Shown piece by piece: positions 22,828 through 64,000 of a stretch of 64,000 nt of DNA. Source of the DNA: Cymodocea nodosa (Eukaryota; Streptophyta; Magnoliopsida; Alismatales; Cymodoceaceae). The position numbers were made by a program, and so were the translations under genes. Position 1 is the stretch's first letter, and every line of letters begins with the position of its first letter. The notes beneath the pieces are model-generated. The model made no database searches. It was given only the letters and a program-made list of their open reading frames with translations, and was not told the origin of the DNA. The stretch is taken from contig CM072345.1 of assembly GCA_036874045.1 (NCBI GenBank), positions 15,592,001-15,656,000 of the forward strand, written 5' to 3'.

Positions 22828-25800
22828 ATGGGGTGTTGTTTCAGCAGGACCTCCAAGACTCGGGCCAACCAGCTCTCCAGGTGGAGATCCACAGGCATCG
22901 TTGGCCTTAGGGCCTCCAAGCTCAAGGTTCGTCGTTCCTTCTTCTTGTTATTACCAGGCCTCCGTGTTGCAATCACCCGTCGTCTTCTTCCATTCCCACG
23001 CAATTTAGGTTCCTTCTTCCCTTCGATACGGCACGATACGATAAATACACCACACATGATTTCTTATTCTCCGACAAATAACCACCACCCAAAGTTTTAG
23101 CTAGTATAAAGGTCAGCTTAACATGCATGATGAGCAACCTGTGGCCTCAAAATTACTCTTTCCGTTAGTCATCTATTACAATATTTTAAGTTGATTGTAA
23201 GACATCTGAGAACTTTGAATCCAACTTACGTTCAAATTTAGTTAGTTGGTTTATTTATCTAAGTTGTTCTCCTTCTTGAATTTCAGGAGTTTCCAAATGA
23301 AGTTCTTGACTTGAACAAATGTGTTCGGACACTTGATTTAACAAACAACAAACTAGGTGCGCCCATCGTTGCAGCAATTTAATGATATTTCATGTTATTT
23401 GAAAGGAAAAATGCATTGCTTCGTGGTGTTTTGGATTTTATCCTCCTGTTAGCGATGGCGTTTGTTAAATAACTTAACTTACATTTTGTATCCAACTATC
23501 TCTAAGTACAAACCATTTTGTGATTTTTTTGTAAATTATTTATTTAAATTAGCAAGCGGACTAATCATCTGAAGGGACCCCACTAAAATTATGTAGTAGT
23601 TATTTCTCAGGCATTCTCGTTGATGCAATCTGTTTCTTTATTTTCATTGTTCATTTCCATACTAAAACCATTTATTGTACCATATAGAGTTTCGATATAT
23701 ATATTAGTTTCGTTATTTACTGTAAAAAAATTTATATTTATATGGTTTAACAAAACTATTTCATTCTTGTGTTTCCATGCATTATTAGATCTACATTCAG
23801 AATTTCTAATATGCCACAATAACATCATGATTACACAACAACATGAGAACTCTCTAAGGTATTTCTTGAACTACAACAGCAATTAATGCCTTAATCCCAT
23901 TATTTGGGGTCGAACACATGTATCTTTTCCTTCCAAGATATATGTCTTGAACTATTTTGGAATATTTATATAATGAACATAAATTTATTTTGACATGATT
24001 ATTACATGATTCAACTTTGATTTGACACCATTATTATCCAATTTTACACAGCATTGAAAATGAATTTATCAAATTATACAAAAGGTCTAAATATTCATTT
24101 CAAATAATTATACAAAAATATGATAAAAAAGATAAATATAATAGCAGAACACGATAAGTACATGATATGACACAACACCAATGCCCCTCTCATTACATGC
24201 GATTGTTCTTCTTCAACACTTCAGATTTTAATTTTATTATTGTTGGACAAAACACATGAGCTAGAGTCCACATTGAAACTCTTGTCTTAGTGAATGCCTT
24301 ATGCTTTGGTATTGTAGCTTTTCTTCCAATGGAGATTGGGAATTTCACTGCCATGCAACGGTTGGTAAGAAATAGCAGCTCTCTTCAATATGCTTCAATA
24401 TCATTCACTGCCATGCCTTATGCTTTGGTATTGTAGCTTTATGAGGCTTTTATCATTTCAATATGCTTGACAATTAAAGTTTCTGTTTTCCAAATTTCAG
24501 TTCTTGGCAGACAATGTCATTGAGCGACTTCCGGTGGCCATGGGGAATCTTGCGTCTCTAAGGTTTCTCATTCTTGATGGAAACCGGATGACTACTTTGC
24601 CTGATGAATGTAATTAACAAATGAATTGATGGAGGGGAATGATATGTTTGAGTTGTTTATGTTTATTTGTCTCTCATTCAACTAGATAAAGACTTTGTCA
24701 TAGTTGAGCTTGACATAACTCATCAACCTTCACAATGTTGCTCAAAGATGGGGCATCCTTTGGATGCTTTAGCTCAAGTTTTTATTAGTTACAACTGATG
24801 ATCAAGATATGATAAAATCTGAAAAGAAGAAATTTTTGTAGCTTATAATCCTATAGTTTGTGGAAATTTGAGGGTTGGTGGTCATGACTACCCATGTTAT
24901 TATCTCAATCTAGTCTAAATGAGTTCAGTAACAAGTGCCTTCACATGATACAAAAAAGAGAAAACTACAGTTCATCATTTTTTTGTTTTATAAAAATTGC
25001 ATAGCTTCCCCCAATATTTTGTCAGTGGTTGTAACATTGATGCAATTTATATAATTGTAAAAGAGGGGTGATTTGCTCTTAAAATTATTAGAGATGATGT
25101 CTCTGAATAATTTGATTCTCTTGGAGACTAAATTAGATTAAAAATTATAGTTTGTTTACCATACTTATTAACCTATATTTTATATACTTTGGTGTCTAGT
25201 GGGCACGCTTTCCAAGCTTGAGCAGTTATCTGTAAAGGGCAATATGTTGATGCGCCTGCCTGTTACCATAGGTGGCTTGCGTAATGTAAGTATTATTACC
25301 GAAGTTGGCATTACATTATATGATGTTTTATTTGAACTTACTTGATATTTTAAAAAATGTACAATTTTGAGAGACCAGATGCTTTAGGTATGGAATAAAA
25401 ATTTGGTAAAGAGAAACAGCACATTACACCGGTTATGCTACCATATTATACAATGTTGTACTAGAAGTTTTGATCATCTTAGATGCACAGTACACATGTA
25501 GAGACTAAATATGGTAGCTTAATCGTCATAACAAAAGCTTCTTAATAGTGGTATTTTCTATCAATTTTCATATTGTAAATCCCTTTCTTAGCATTCCATA
25601 TGACACATATTTTTGTTGCTAAGTTTCCTTTCTGCTTTTACCATATTGATATCGCACTTTAATATTGAACAGACTCTCATCCTCATCCTCATTGTGCAGT
25701 TACAGCTTTTAAATGTATCAGACAACAAGTTGAAGTCCCTCCCCGAGACAATTGGAAGTTGTGGATCCTTGGAAGAACTACAAGCAAGTGGTATTTCCTC

Positions 25801-26964
25801 CTAGGACCTGAGGCAAATTCTTCTTAACAGTATTATATGATTCAGTATATCAGAATATTCTCACGCACTTTGTTATTTCCTTATTATTTTAGGCAGTTTT
25901 AAAAAATGCACAATTTCTTTTCATTGGCATGTAAACACATGTAAATGGATGGACTGAATGCTTGGGAGATATTTTGCCTAGAATTTATGGGTTTGAAGAA
26001 TTCTTTTTCATGATCAAATATTCTAGATGATAGGGAAATTTTCTAAAATGATCTGGACCAGTCCATAACCTGTTTTACTGTTCATATAAATTTCAAATGG
26101 CTTTATTGTCCTCCAGTTTCAAAAATTGGAAAAAGTCAAAGCAATTAAAAAGGTATGAAAAAGTTACCTTGCAAATGCAACTGAAAGTGGAAATGAAAAA
26201 AGGGTCTGAATCAGTTATTCATTTGCGCAATGTGGAACAGCTCTCCTTGATAATATAGAACAATAATATTCATGGAATCATTTATTTTCAATTAACTGAA
26301 TATTCTAGAGAATGTCTGAATCGTCCATATATTCTACAATATCCAAAACAAGACATTCTCTAGAATGTATAGAGACATATCTAGGACCTTTTTATGTTGT
26401 GCTATGGCACCTGATTTCTTTTGCAGGTAACTTCATTGAAGCTCTGCCACCTTCAGTTTGTAACCTCGTTTATATGAAGTCTCTCATATTGAGCAATAAT
26501 AACATAAATGAGGTATAAAGTCCTTGCACGTATTAGAACTTCTAAGAATTTGTGGCCTTTTTCTGGAATATTATCTTAGAATGTTCATCTTTAACATGTG
26601 TCTTCTGAAATCACCGTGATCATCTACATTATCTTTTAAGTTTCTTGCAAATGCTGAAAGGAATTTTTTTTCAGCTACCTTTGAAGCTGCTAAAAGACTG
26701 CAGGGCTTTGCAGAATATTTCTCTTTATGGAAATCCCATCCAGTCTGAACAATTCCAACAAGCAAGTTCTCTAACCTCATGGAAGTCTTAGGTTCTTACT
26801 CTCTTTGGTGCTTTTGTTTTCTGAAAAATCAATCGTGTTTTTTCATATAGATGGAAGGCTTTCTGGACTTTGAGTCACGGAGAAAGAAGAAGTTTGACAA
26901 ACAGATTGATTCAAATGTCATGATGAGCTCGACTGCTCTAGACTTGGGTGTTGATTTACGATGA
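22828..26964 (+). CDS. LRRC57-like leucine-rich-repeat protein, predicted N-myristoylated
   Basis: Nine coding exons: 22828-22926, 23287-23356, 24318-24364, 24501-24609, 25200-25285, 25700-25790, 26427-26512, 26675-26761 and 26851-26964. They give 789 nt, or 262 residues, the normal length of this plant family. The start MGCCFSRTSK has Gly2 followed by two cysteines, a myristoylation/palmitoylation signal (a second ATG lies one codon upstream). Seven to eight short LRRs follow, each LxxLxLxxNxLxxLP: RTLDLTNNKL, FLADNVIERLP, RFLILDGNRMTTLP, EQLSVKGNMLMRLP, QLLNVSDNKLKSLP, NFIEALP and KSLILSNNNINELP. The C-terminus MEGFLDFESRRKKKFDKQ is diagnostic of the LRRC57-like family. It is probably a membrane-associated cytoplasmic scaffold; no function is proven. 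The intron after exon 8 has a GC donor (caa|gcaagt). Most exon boundaries fall at equivalent places within LRR units. Confidence 0.92.
23871..23937. repeat. Dispersed retroelement-type repeat, copy 2
   Basis: Reads ctacaacagcaattaatgcc then ttaatcccattatttggggt and cgaacacatgtatc. The order of blocks is the same as in the copies at 14997 and 35326. It lies in intron 2 of the LRR gene. Confidence 0.5.
24294..24440 (+). repeat. 28-bp exact duplication including a splice acceptor
   Basis: The 28 bases atgccttatgctttggtatt + gtagcttt occur at 24294-24321 (the real acceptor of LRR exon 3, AG at 24316-24317) and again at 24413-24440 in the next intron. The second copy is joined to a 13-base copy (ttcactgccatgc) of exon 3 sequence at 24404-24416, with four bases (atgc) shared at the junction. 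This looks like a template-switch or slippage event. Confidence 0.9.
26762..26850 (+). other. GC-AG intron in the LRRC57-like gene
   Basis: Exon 8 ends TTC CAA CAA and exon 9 begins ATG GAA GGC, giving the family motif QFQQMEGF. The bases after CAA are gcaagt, the consensus GC-donor hexamer; the intron ends catatag. Using the nearby GT (caagcaa|gttc) would break the frame. Confidence 0.85.
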
Positions 26965-27429
26965 TCATCATCAGTCAAGCTTACTTTCAAGTTGTAAGGT
27001 TTTCTCATGCAGAATGTTGCAGTGAACATATGCATTGTTGAATAATGAACATGGGTTGGTCGATCTCATAGATATGTATGATGGTGATTTATGCAATACA
27101 ATGTTCATAACTTGAAATACGCTTTTTCTTAAAAAGAATTTTGTGCAGAAAAGTTTCTAGTCTGGATGCACTACATACTTGAATATGGCATTGAAACTTG
27201 TCCTTTCGTTAATCCTAAAACATTATTGGTCTTCAACGTTTCACTTCAGGCAAAAGCATGAAATAAGCAAAAATGCCATTGCTTGAATATGTGAGATGAT
27301 AATATAGTCGAAGGTCATGACTTTATATACATAAAAATATTATATGCATTTGTTATTACAAACAACAGAAAAGAAAAAGAATCTGATCCTAACATCTATG
27401 TGGCAATGATAGAAATAACAATAATAATG

Positions 27430-27680
27430 TCATTGACGGCTTAGAGGCTGCCTGCTTATACTTCCCCTCAAACTTGCGAGTGGTTGATGCACGCAAAATT
27501 TGAGCAAGATGCTCTTGAGAGGAGGGAAACTTTGCTGTGATGTTTCCTAGTGCACCCTTCTCCCAGTTGAAATGGAAGTCAATTTCTATATGTTTGGTCT
27601 TGGTGGATAGGTGACGAGAGTCGATAGTCAATGATAGCTGATTTATTGTTAGATCAACAAGATGTTTTACAGCCATGCTA
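27430..27680 (-). mobile_element. Copia RNase H fragment
   Basis: Minus-strand translation contains HLSTKTKHIEIDFHFNWEKG, then ITAKFPSSQEHLAQILRA. This corresponds to the end of Ty1-copia polyprotein (RNase H: S-T-K-T-K-H-I-E-I-D-x-H-F and the following S-S-x-x-x-x-A-D-I-x-T-K-A). No LTR is visible nearby, so this is a truncated scrap. Confidence 0.8.
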
Positions 27681-27959
27681 CGATACTCGACGGTACAACG
27701 GTGGGTCGCTTCTTCAACCTTCTCCCATCTTCCATGAGCTCTTCAGAAAGATTTTTGGTATGGCTTAGCTGGAGGTAGGGGAGTTTGTATGGGTTTCTGA
27801 AACCATCATATTTGCACACTCCAGAACATCTGCTGCATGCTAGTACCGATTTTGGAAGATTCCATTAATTGCCATACCAGGGAAGTAATACAGGTCTCGC
27901 GAATCCCTCGTGGTGAATAGCCCGTTCACTTTGAAGGGGGGCATATAATGAAGAGATGT

Positions 27960-28545
27960 CTTCTACCGAGCATATAATATAAATACTGCAGACGTCCAAG
28001 CTTACATGGAGGCTCACATTGGCACACCAATAATTATTGCTCACAATTTGCAAGATAAGGTAGGCTGTCCGTAAGTGGCAGCCACAAACCAATATTCAAG
28101 TGTAAAAGGCATGTATCAAATACAAACAAGTAATTGATCGCGATTCGACGTGCCAAAGTGGATCGACTCAATCCGAAAACCGAATGAATTGAATTTCACT
28201 AAGCTGATCCCCAATTGGATAAATTTTCATTGATTCCACATCTACCTGCATTCATTTAGATTAATCACCACGTACGCATAATCAAATCGGTACCTTCAAC
28301 CGATAAAGAAGCATATAAATGCTGGTGCAAAAAACAATCTACATTAGGACTCATAATAACATAGAAATTATTACTTCGAATTCCCAGAGCAGGAAGGATC
28401 TTATCCGAAAAGTGGCGGCCACAAACCGACGTCAACAAGTGTGAAAATGGATTAGACAAACAAGTGTAATTGCGTCATGATTTCACAAGAGAAAATGGAT
28501 CGACATAATCTGCGAATTGGATGGATGGATTGAATTTCCATCGTG
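27960..28545. repeat. Diverged direct duplication, period about 336 bp
   Basis: Segment 28069-28205 (starting ccgtaagtggcagccacaaa) is repeated with mismatches and small indels at 28405-28545 (ccgaaaagtggcggccacaa). Both copies contain aaacaagt, tggatcgac and gaattgaattt in the same order. Similarity appears to extend leftward into 27960-28068 and 28300-28404. No coding function is visible. Confidence 0.6.
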
Positions 28546-28735
28546 CTTGTTGAGAAGGAAAACATGTATAGCTCAAGCCCAATTTTGACGAAACCAAGTT
28601 TACATGTACCAAGTAGTAAAATACAAGAAATTATTCGAAGCCTATGAAAAATGATTTCACTAAAGGTATTCTGTAATTTCCCTGAAAACAACAAAATTGG
28701 GTAATGAATCGACTCGACAAGCATCCTAAACTAGC

Positions 28736-57919
<29,184 letters not shown>

Positions 57920-60529
57920 CTAATGAATACAAAATTGTTAATAAATTTTAGACTGTAAATAAGTGTATAAAGTTATGCCTTGGAAAACTCTGAAAATAAC
58001 CAATAGTCAACTGAAAAGGAAAATTTTTCTTGCCATATTGTTAAATTTAAAGATAAGGAATTGTACAAAAATAACTTGTATGAAAAAAGACAGATAGACC
58101 TCTCAGCTAGGAGCACTGAAAACCAACTGTACAAATACGTAAGGGACTGAACGTTAAGATATTCATGCTATGGTTCACATTAGAAATTCTTATGGGACAA
58201 CATATGATTCTAAGCACGTTCTTTTTGAAGTCAACTCTTACTACATTCTCCTGTAGAAAAGCCCATCTATGAAAATGGTATACAATTCAGAGCATGTTTT
58301 CTGGTTGATCCAATATAAATGCCTAGATTTTGACCAATGAATAGTTTCAGTGAAGTATCAGACGGTATCAACAAAGGTGGATCCATGTAACTTTATAAGG
58401 CAACCTAACTGGATCGGCCAATCCTCTATATGATCCTGCAATAGTTTTTTCTGTTGCACTCTTTGCCTCTAGTTGTTCAATGCTTCTTCTAAACTCCAAT
58501 TTGCACAGATCAGATCCAACATGCATGATTTTGTTGGAGTTTGCTATTCTAGTCTACTCTAACTTTCCCTAGAGTGATTTACATCACATAAAAAAATTTC
58601 TTCCATTTAAGTTTTTTCACCCTATATATTCCTTTTGATAAAATCTTAAAAGTTATTATGTTAGATCTAAGGCATTTTGTGTTTTTTTTAACTTCTTACA
58701 ACTTCATTTATTTTACTGATTTTTCTACTTTTTCTAAGGAATTTACACGTGACCAATTGTCAAAATATTGGGGTGACACACAAGCAGGGAATACAAAAAA
58801 AACCTTAGTCAAAATCTCTGACACTTTAAACATGGATAATCCCAAGAAACACTTCTTAGTCCACATTGGATGACAACCAAAGCTTTCTCACGTCCATCAC
58901 TATAAATAAATATTGACAGTTGTGTCAACTCAATGCTTTTTTTAAGTGGCAACAGAGAATATATTAAAATCAATGAAATAGCCTGTCTAAACCTAGAACA
59001 TGAAAACAGGGGGGGAAAAAACAAGTTTTCAAGAGAGAAATTAGAAATGAAAGAAAAGCATAGTCTGTCTAAAACCCTAAAAGCAAGGGGCAGCCCTCAA
59101 ATCATAAACAAGAGATTGCAACCACCCCACCACCTCCACATCCTCCATTACAGCCTTCACCCTCCAAGACCTAGTCCATTCAACTACACAACTCACCACC
59201 TTTGATCTAAAATATTCATGAGGTAAGTTTTGAAAAATCCTAGTTCCATTCAAGCCATTGACACCACCAAACTGCAAGAGGGAGAGTATTCCACAATTGC
59301 CTTTTATTCTTGTCACTACCCACTTCATGCATTCATAGCTTGCAAAAGGATTGAATGTCTGACGCACAATCTACATCACTACCCAACCAACCATGCCAGC
59401 ATTTACTTATGTCTCAAATCAATTTAAAAGATATCTTTCTGTAAGGTGACTTAACAAAGCATGTATGGAGCAACTCAAGATATATTGCACAAAGGGGATC
59501 ATGTTTGCCTCCTCAAACAGGCTATGTATGGCTTGAAACAGAATCCACATGTTTGGTTTGAGAAGTTTGAAATGGATAATGGGTTTGTAAAATCTGAACT
59601 CAAGTGGTTTTGAATTAAGATGGGTCATTTGGTATTTTCTTTTTTGACAATCCACATGTACATGTATTCTCTAGTGGAAATTTATATTGAATATGATTCT
59701 TCCTTGCTTGTTTCAAAAGTAAGTTGCAGGTATACTCTTCCTACAAGTAACCTACATACTTGACCTACAGCTGACCTAATAAATGCATAACACAAATCAG
59801 TTGGAGCATCCAACATGTTGCATAATGATTCTCTATGTTGTTGATCCTTAAACCATTACAACATAGAATGATATAAAAAAAAAAGAAACGAAGAATGTAG
59901 TAGTAACAGTAGTTGTGGCAATAGGCATTCTAGAACAATAACAAATCATGCACAATGTTGTAAAACCGAGACCCAAGCCCACTGATGGTAAAGGTTAAAG
60001 GAGGCTTCTTCTGAAAGGTTTCTTGAGATGTGGGATGACAACTAGGGTTTCTTTATCCTGTCCCTCTCTCTCTTACTTCCTTTGTTAAAGACTTAAACCT
60101 AAACTCCATGTTGGAGGAAGAGAGAAAAATGATAGCATTCCTTGCTGACAAAGAGTACAATTTTTATACATATGAAAGAACATAATGATTAAGATATGTA
60201 CAAGCAAATGAAATTTTCCAGATTTCACAACATTAGCAGAAATATTTATACCATAAGCAATAAATGTTCAAACAATGTTCCAAATTCAAAATGGATTTAT
60301 GATAAAGAAATGAATATCAAAAGGGAGTATAAACAACCATATTTGTAATGACACGTACAAAATCAAAAAACCATTCTTGATTGCATACGAGAACCTTGTC
60401 CAAAGGATGCTGGCTCATTTGAAAGACTATTATAGGTAGGGAAGACTTTTCTATCTCTTTCCATTTAGATTTCTACCCTTCTATAACTTGGGGACTTTTA
60501 TAGCTGTGATTAGAATGAGATTGGGGAAA
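57920..60529. other. Probable SMC5 intron, upstream part
   Basis: No SMC5 N-terminal exon (Walker A GPNGSGKS, or the VNNLTQ block that precedes FLPQDRV) could be found on the minus strand here. The region holds a copia RT scrap (59460-59660) and AT-rich unassigned DNA. The frame 59077-59367 (minus) matches nothing I recognise. Confidence 0.5.
59460..59660 (+). mobile_element. Copia reverse-transcriptase scrap
   Basis: Plus-strand translation gives LLKQAMYGLKQNPHVWFEKF then EMDNGFVKSELKWF followed by a stop. L-x-x-x-L-Y-G-L-K-Q-x-P-R-x-W is the conserved copia reverse-transcriptase block. Orientation is opposite to the elements at 45.5 and 60.5 kb. Confidence 0.8.
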
Positions 60530-60650
60530 AGATGATGTTACTTTACAGAAGAGAGGTATTACATATATATATAGGGCGAATGGGTAATTGAATCGTTAAA
60601 TGGATCTTAAATAGATCCTAACCTAATTAACCCAAGAACATATACTCACA
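60530..60650 (-). repeat. 3' LTR of the right-edge copia element
   Basis: Begins (minus) TGTGAGTATATGTTCTTGGG directly after the polypurine tract and contains cgccctatatatatatgtaa like the other two copies. The lower boundary is uncertain by a few tens of bases. Confidence 0.6.
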
Positions 60651-63600
60651 CTCTCCCTCAAGCTGAAAGTTATATGTTAATTATTCCCAACTTGTTACAA
60701 AGATTCTCAAATATACTATGACCTAAATCTTTAATAAGAATATTAGGTAACCTCTCAAATGACAAGGTATAAGGAATGGTAATAAGTCTCTTCACCACTA
60801 AGCCATGAACATAATGGTAGTCGATCTCAATATGTTTAGTGCGTTCGTGAAAGGTTTAAGTCATTGATCTGATTGTCACAATGCATGGTCATAGGTATTT
60901 CAACTTTAACTTCAAGCTTGTTAAGGAGAGGCCTAAGTCACACCATTTCATATGCTATCTAAGTCATTGATCTGCTTTATATCTCTTTACAAATCCATCT
61001 AGTTGATACTTTATAGCAAAGATCCACTTACAAAAACCTACCTTTATGAGGGTACCAACTCCCACGTACTACATGACACAAAGTTACCACTTCTTCATCC
61101 ATAACATATTTTCAACATGATAACTATAAAGCATCCTAACAGATCCTAAATATATTAAAAGCAAAATTCTAACAAGAAGTACTAAAGTGGTCATAAAAAA
61201 CAAAGTGGGAAATGAGATGAATGGCATAGGTTCTAGTACCTTTCCATAGTACAACAGGTAGATCTAAGTCACTAATAAGTGGATCAATAATGGTATCTAA
61301 AGATTGAATAGGTTCAACCAATTAAGGAGATGAGTGTCGTTGACATCATTAATACACCTATAATGGACAAGTTGAAGCAGATTCTCCACTAGTATCACCA
61401 CCTGTAGCACCAAAGGTTGGATCCTAATCAATACTAGTTGGTTTAGAAATAGAAAAATCATTATCTTAAAGAACAAGAGCAAGAAGTGGGACACAATCAA
61501 TAAGTTCAAATTTAGGTTTAAAAGCTTTAGAGAAATAAGGTTGAAACTCAAAAAAGGTAAGATCAGTTGAGATATAATATTTCTATGTAGGAAGATAAAA
61601 ACACCTACAACCTTTTTGAATCCTAGAATGCTCAACCAAAACACACTTAAAAGTCCTAATAGAAAATTTGTCCAAAACAAAGGAGAGATTTTGGACAAAA
61701 GCAATACATTCAAATACTCTAAGAGGTAAGGTAAATAGCTTCATATTAGGACTAAATCATCAAAGAGAAGTCTTACATCTAAGAGGTGTAGATGACATAC
61801 AGTTTACTAAGTATGATGCAGTAAGAACAACATCAAACCAAAGATATTTAAAAACCTTCATTTAAAGGAAGAGAGTCTTAGTCTTAGTAATGTCTAAAAT
61901 ATGACAATGTTTATGTTCAGCTACCTTATTTTGTTGAGAAGTTTGGGAGTAAATAGTTTAACAAATTACTCTAAGAGAGGCATAAAAAGACTAAAAAGCA
62001 TGACTAACAAATTTTAAAGCATTATTAGTGCACAAGCATTTTGGAGTAATAGAATACTGATTTTTTATTTCAAAAATGAAGTTTTTAACAGTAGTTAAGA
62101 TATTCTCACAATCATTTAGCAAATAAACTCACAAAACTCTAGAAAAATTATCAAGAAACACAATATCAATTTCCAAAAATAGACATAATACGACTAGGAC
62201 CCTAGATATCATAATAAATAACTCAAAGACACTACTACCAAAGGTAAGCTGAAGACAACAAAAATTGATACAATTATGCTTGCTCAATTGACGAGACTCA
62301 CAATCAAACAGGAAAATAAAGATCCAAGGCAAGACCAACTTGAGCTTCTTTAAAGAAGGGTGACACAACTATAGATGCCACAAGATAGACAATTCTGTAG
62401 TAGATATCAAAGCAACTAAATCATCCAATAGTGCATCACAAACCAAAACATACACATCATCATTGTGTTTACGATTCAAACCAATTCTCCTCCCTATTTG
62501 TAGATCTTGAAAGGTGCAATGAAATAGAAAAAAAGTCATGGAACATGAAAGTTGTATGGTAATGATACTAATAGACAAAAGATATTATTAAGAATTCAGG
62601 TACATAAAGGGCTTGATCAAGTCAAATCTAAGGTGTGGTATGGATGGAGCCTCAACCAAAAACTTGATATGATTGGCCATCAACTATAGTTACACTTTTA
62701 AGGTTTGATATCTTCTATAAATAGGTAAAAAGATTAGCACTACTTGTCATGTGATGAGATACTCCTAAATATATAATTCAAGAACCTTCATCCCTAACTA
62801 TCAGGGGCATACTCATACTTCAAGTGGAAGCTAGTACAATAATCGTAGAGAGGGTAGTAGTCTGTAACTACATAAAACACTCATAGTCTACTTGTAAAAT
62901 AGTGACACTAGCAGAATCTATTGTTGACAATGCAATGATAGAGGTATCAATTGTGTTTGTGGTCACACGAGCCCATACAGGTCACCCATACTTCTCCTAA
63001 CATCACACAAAATGATAATTCATCTAACCACAATAAGGGCAAGACACACGTTTCTGCCCATCTATTCATCCTTCTTTGTTATTTCCCTTAGATTTTAAAC
63101 TATTGTTCCTTGATTGACCTTTAAAAACCATAGCAACAGTATCTTTAGTTTGAGAATTGTTCACAAAAATCCTAAGAACACGAGCAAACATTGTGGATAG
63201 ATCTGAAGTGGTCTCTCCATCAAATATTTATTCATAGGCTTGTGTCATCAAATCAAATGGTAATCTCACTAGAAATGCTACAACACAAAGATCACTTTTA
63301 TACTAAGCATAGGGGCATCAATAGTAAACCACTGGTAGACATCTAGTTCCTCAAATAATGGCCACAATGTTCCATAGTACTCTTGTAGGGTTTGCTCAAA
63401 CATGTGCAAAGAAAAAACCTATTCATAAATCTCATACACTTGAACAATATTATTTCATGTCCATACATCTCCTTTAACATGTCTCAAATGACTTTGCTAG
63501 GGCAAAGCATCATAACTCCACAAGCTATATTGAATTCCATGTTGTTCTTTAACCATATAACCATAGCAGAGTCATCAACAAACCAATCATCATAAGCATC

Positions 63601-64000
63601 ATCTTAACATTAGGAGATAGCTTTGTAAGGTGATGTCCCTTTCTTTGGATAGCCACAAAGGCTTGAAAGTTTTTTGCTCACATGAGATAGTTATTTCCAT
63701 TCAACTTTTCCAAAGTTCCAATGAGTTGATAGAGTTCAAAATCCTTCTAAGTCATTTGAGCCTTCAACACCATCCAAACCCCAAGAGAATGGATTTTACA
63801 TATTGTAAAGTATCATCCCTACAAATTAGTGCATTAGCCAACCAATAGTCCTAACGCAGACTATAGCAAGACGACCTTGTCATAGGTTGTAGAAGGAAAA
63901 AGACCTAAACAACATTTTCATGGTCACAAAGAAGGACGAGGAGACTTGAAACCCTCATTCATAAATGGCCCACACACAAGGAGAACACAAGAGGAAGGAG
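60530..64000 (-). mobile_element. Copia LTR retrotransposon, degenerate, running off the right edge
   Basis: Minus-strand order from the right edge: a gag zinc-knuckle remnant near 63030 (SCPYCG), then integrase at about 61900-62400, and the post-integrase block at 61540-61650 (CVFVEHSRIQKG, CRCFYLPTQKYYIS, then TDLTFF). A polypurine tract CTTGAGGGAGAG (60651-60662) is followed by the 3' LTR (about 60530-60650, TGTGAGTATATG...). Reverse transcriptase and RNase H are largely missing between 60663 and 61290. Stops are frequent. The 5' LTR should lie beyond 64000. Confidence 0.8.

Larger units (their letters stand above)
26965..28735. other. Convergent intergenic region (LRR gene and NTRC 3' ends)
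   Basis: The two flanking genes point toward each other, so both ends are 3' untranslated regions. Between them lie a copia RNase H scrap (27430-27680, minus) and a diverged direct duplication (27960-28545). The frames 27865-28092, 28265-28459 and 28452-28724 have no recognisable product. Confidence 0.5.

Overview
This window is nuclear DNA of a flowering plant. It has intron-rich genes with GT-AG splice sites, a nuclear tRNA-Gln gene, a chloroplast-targeted NADPH-thioredoxin reductase (NTRC), and many degraded LTR-copia and LINE retroelements in the introns. GC-rich first exons followed by AT-rich later exons, and an NTRC that resembles the rice type, hint at a monocot, perhaps a non-grass one. 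That is inference only.

Layout. An AT-rich repeat block (1-840) is followed on the minus strand by a CSU2/HCA59/Tls1-like nuclear coiled-coil protein (929-4080), a small unrecognised two-helix membrane protein (4640-4984) and the translation factor eIF3 subunit c (5609-10327). A tRNA-Gln(UUG) gene lies at 11605-11676. The plus strand then carries a LAZ1/TMEM184 (DUF300) seven-helix protein (12706-18606), an Asp-box (BNR) sialidase-fold protein (19169-22121) and an LRRC57-like leucine-rich-repeat protein with a putative N-myristoylation site (22828-26964). From 28.7 kb to the end the coding strand is minus again: NTRC (28736-40360) and the 3' 26 exons of SMC5 (40850-57919), whose ATP-binding N-terminal exons were not found and probably lie beyond position 64000.

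I rebuilt the exon structures by hand from conserved protein order and splice signals. Every spliced reading frame closes without a frameshift. Two introns, one each in the BNR gene and the LRR gene, need a GC donor. Several introns have grown through retroelement insertion: NTRC introns hold copia and LINE pieces, and the SMC5 introns hold a 3.9-kb copia element plus LINE scraps. A third copia element runs off the right edge. The three copia copies with visible LTRs all have unusually short ones (about 120-155 bp).

The genes are unrelated housekeeping or signalling genes (translation, chloroplast redox, genome maintenance, light signalling). Nothing suggests a biosynthetic cluster or a new multi-gene system. 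The less ordinary items are the unrecognised small membrane protein, a possible overlapping uORF on the LAZ1-type gene, the two GC-AG introns, a duplicated splice acceptor in the LRR gene, and the heavily retroelement-loaded introns of NTRC and SMC5.
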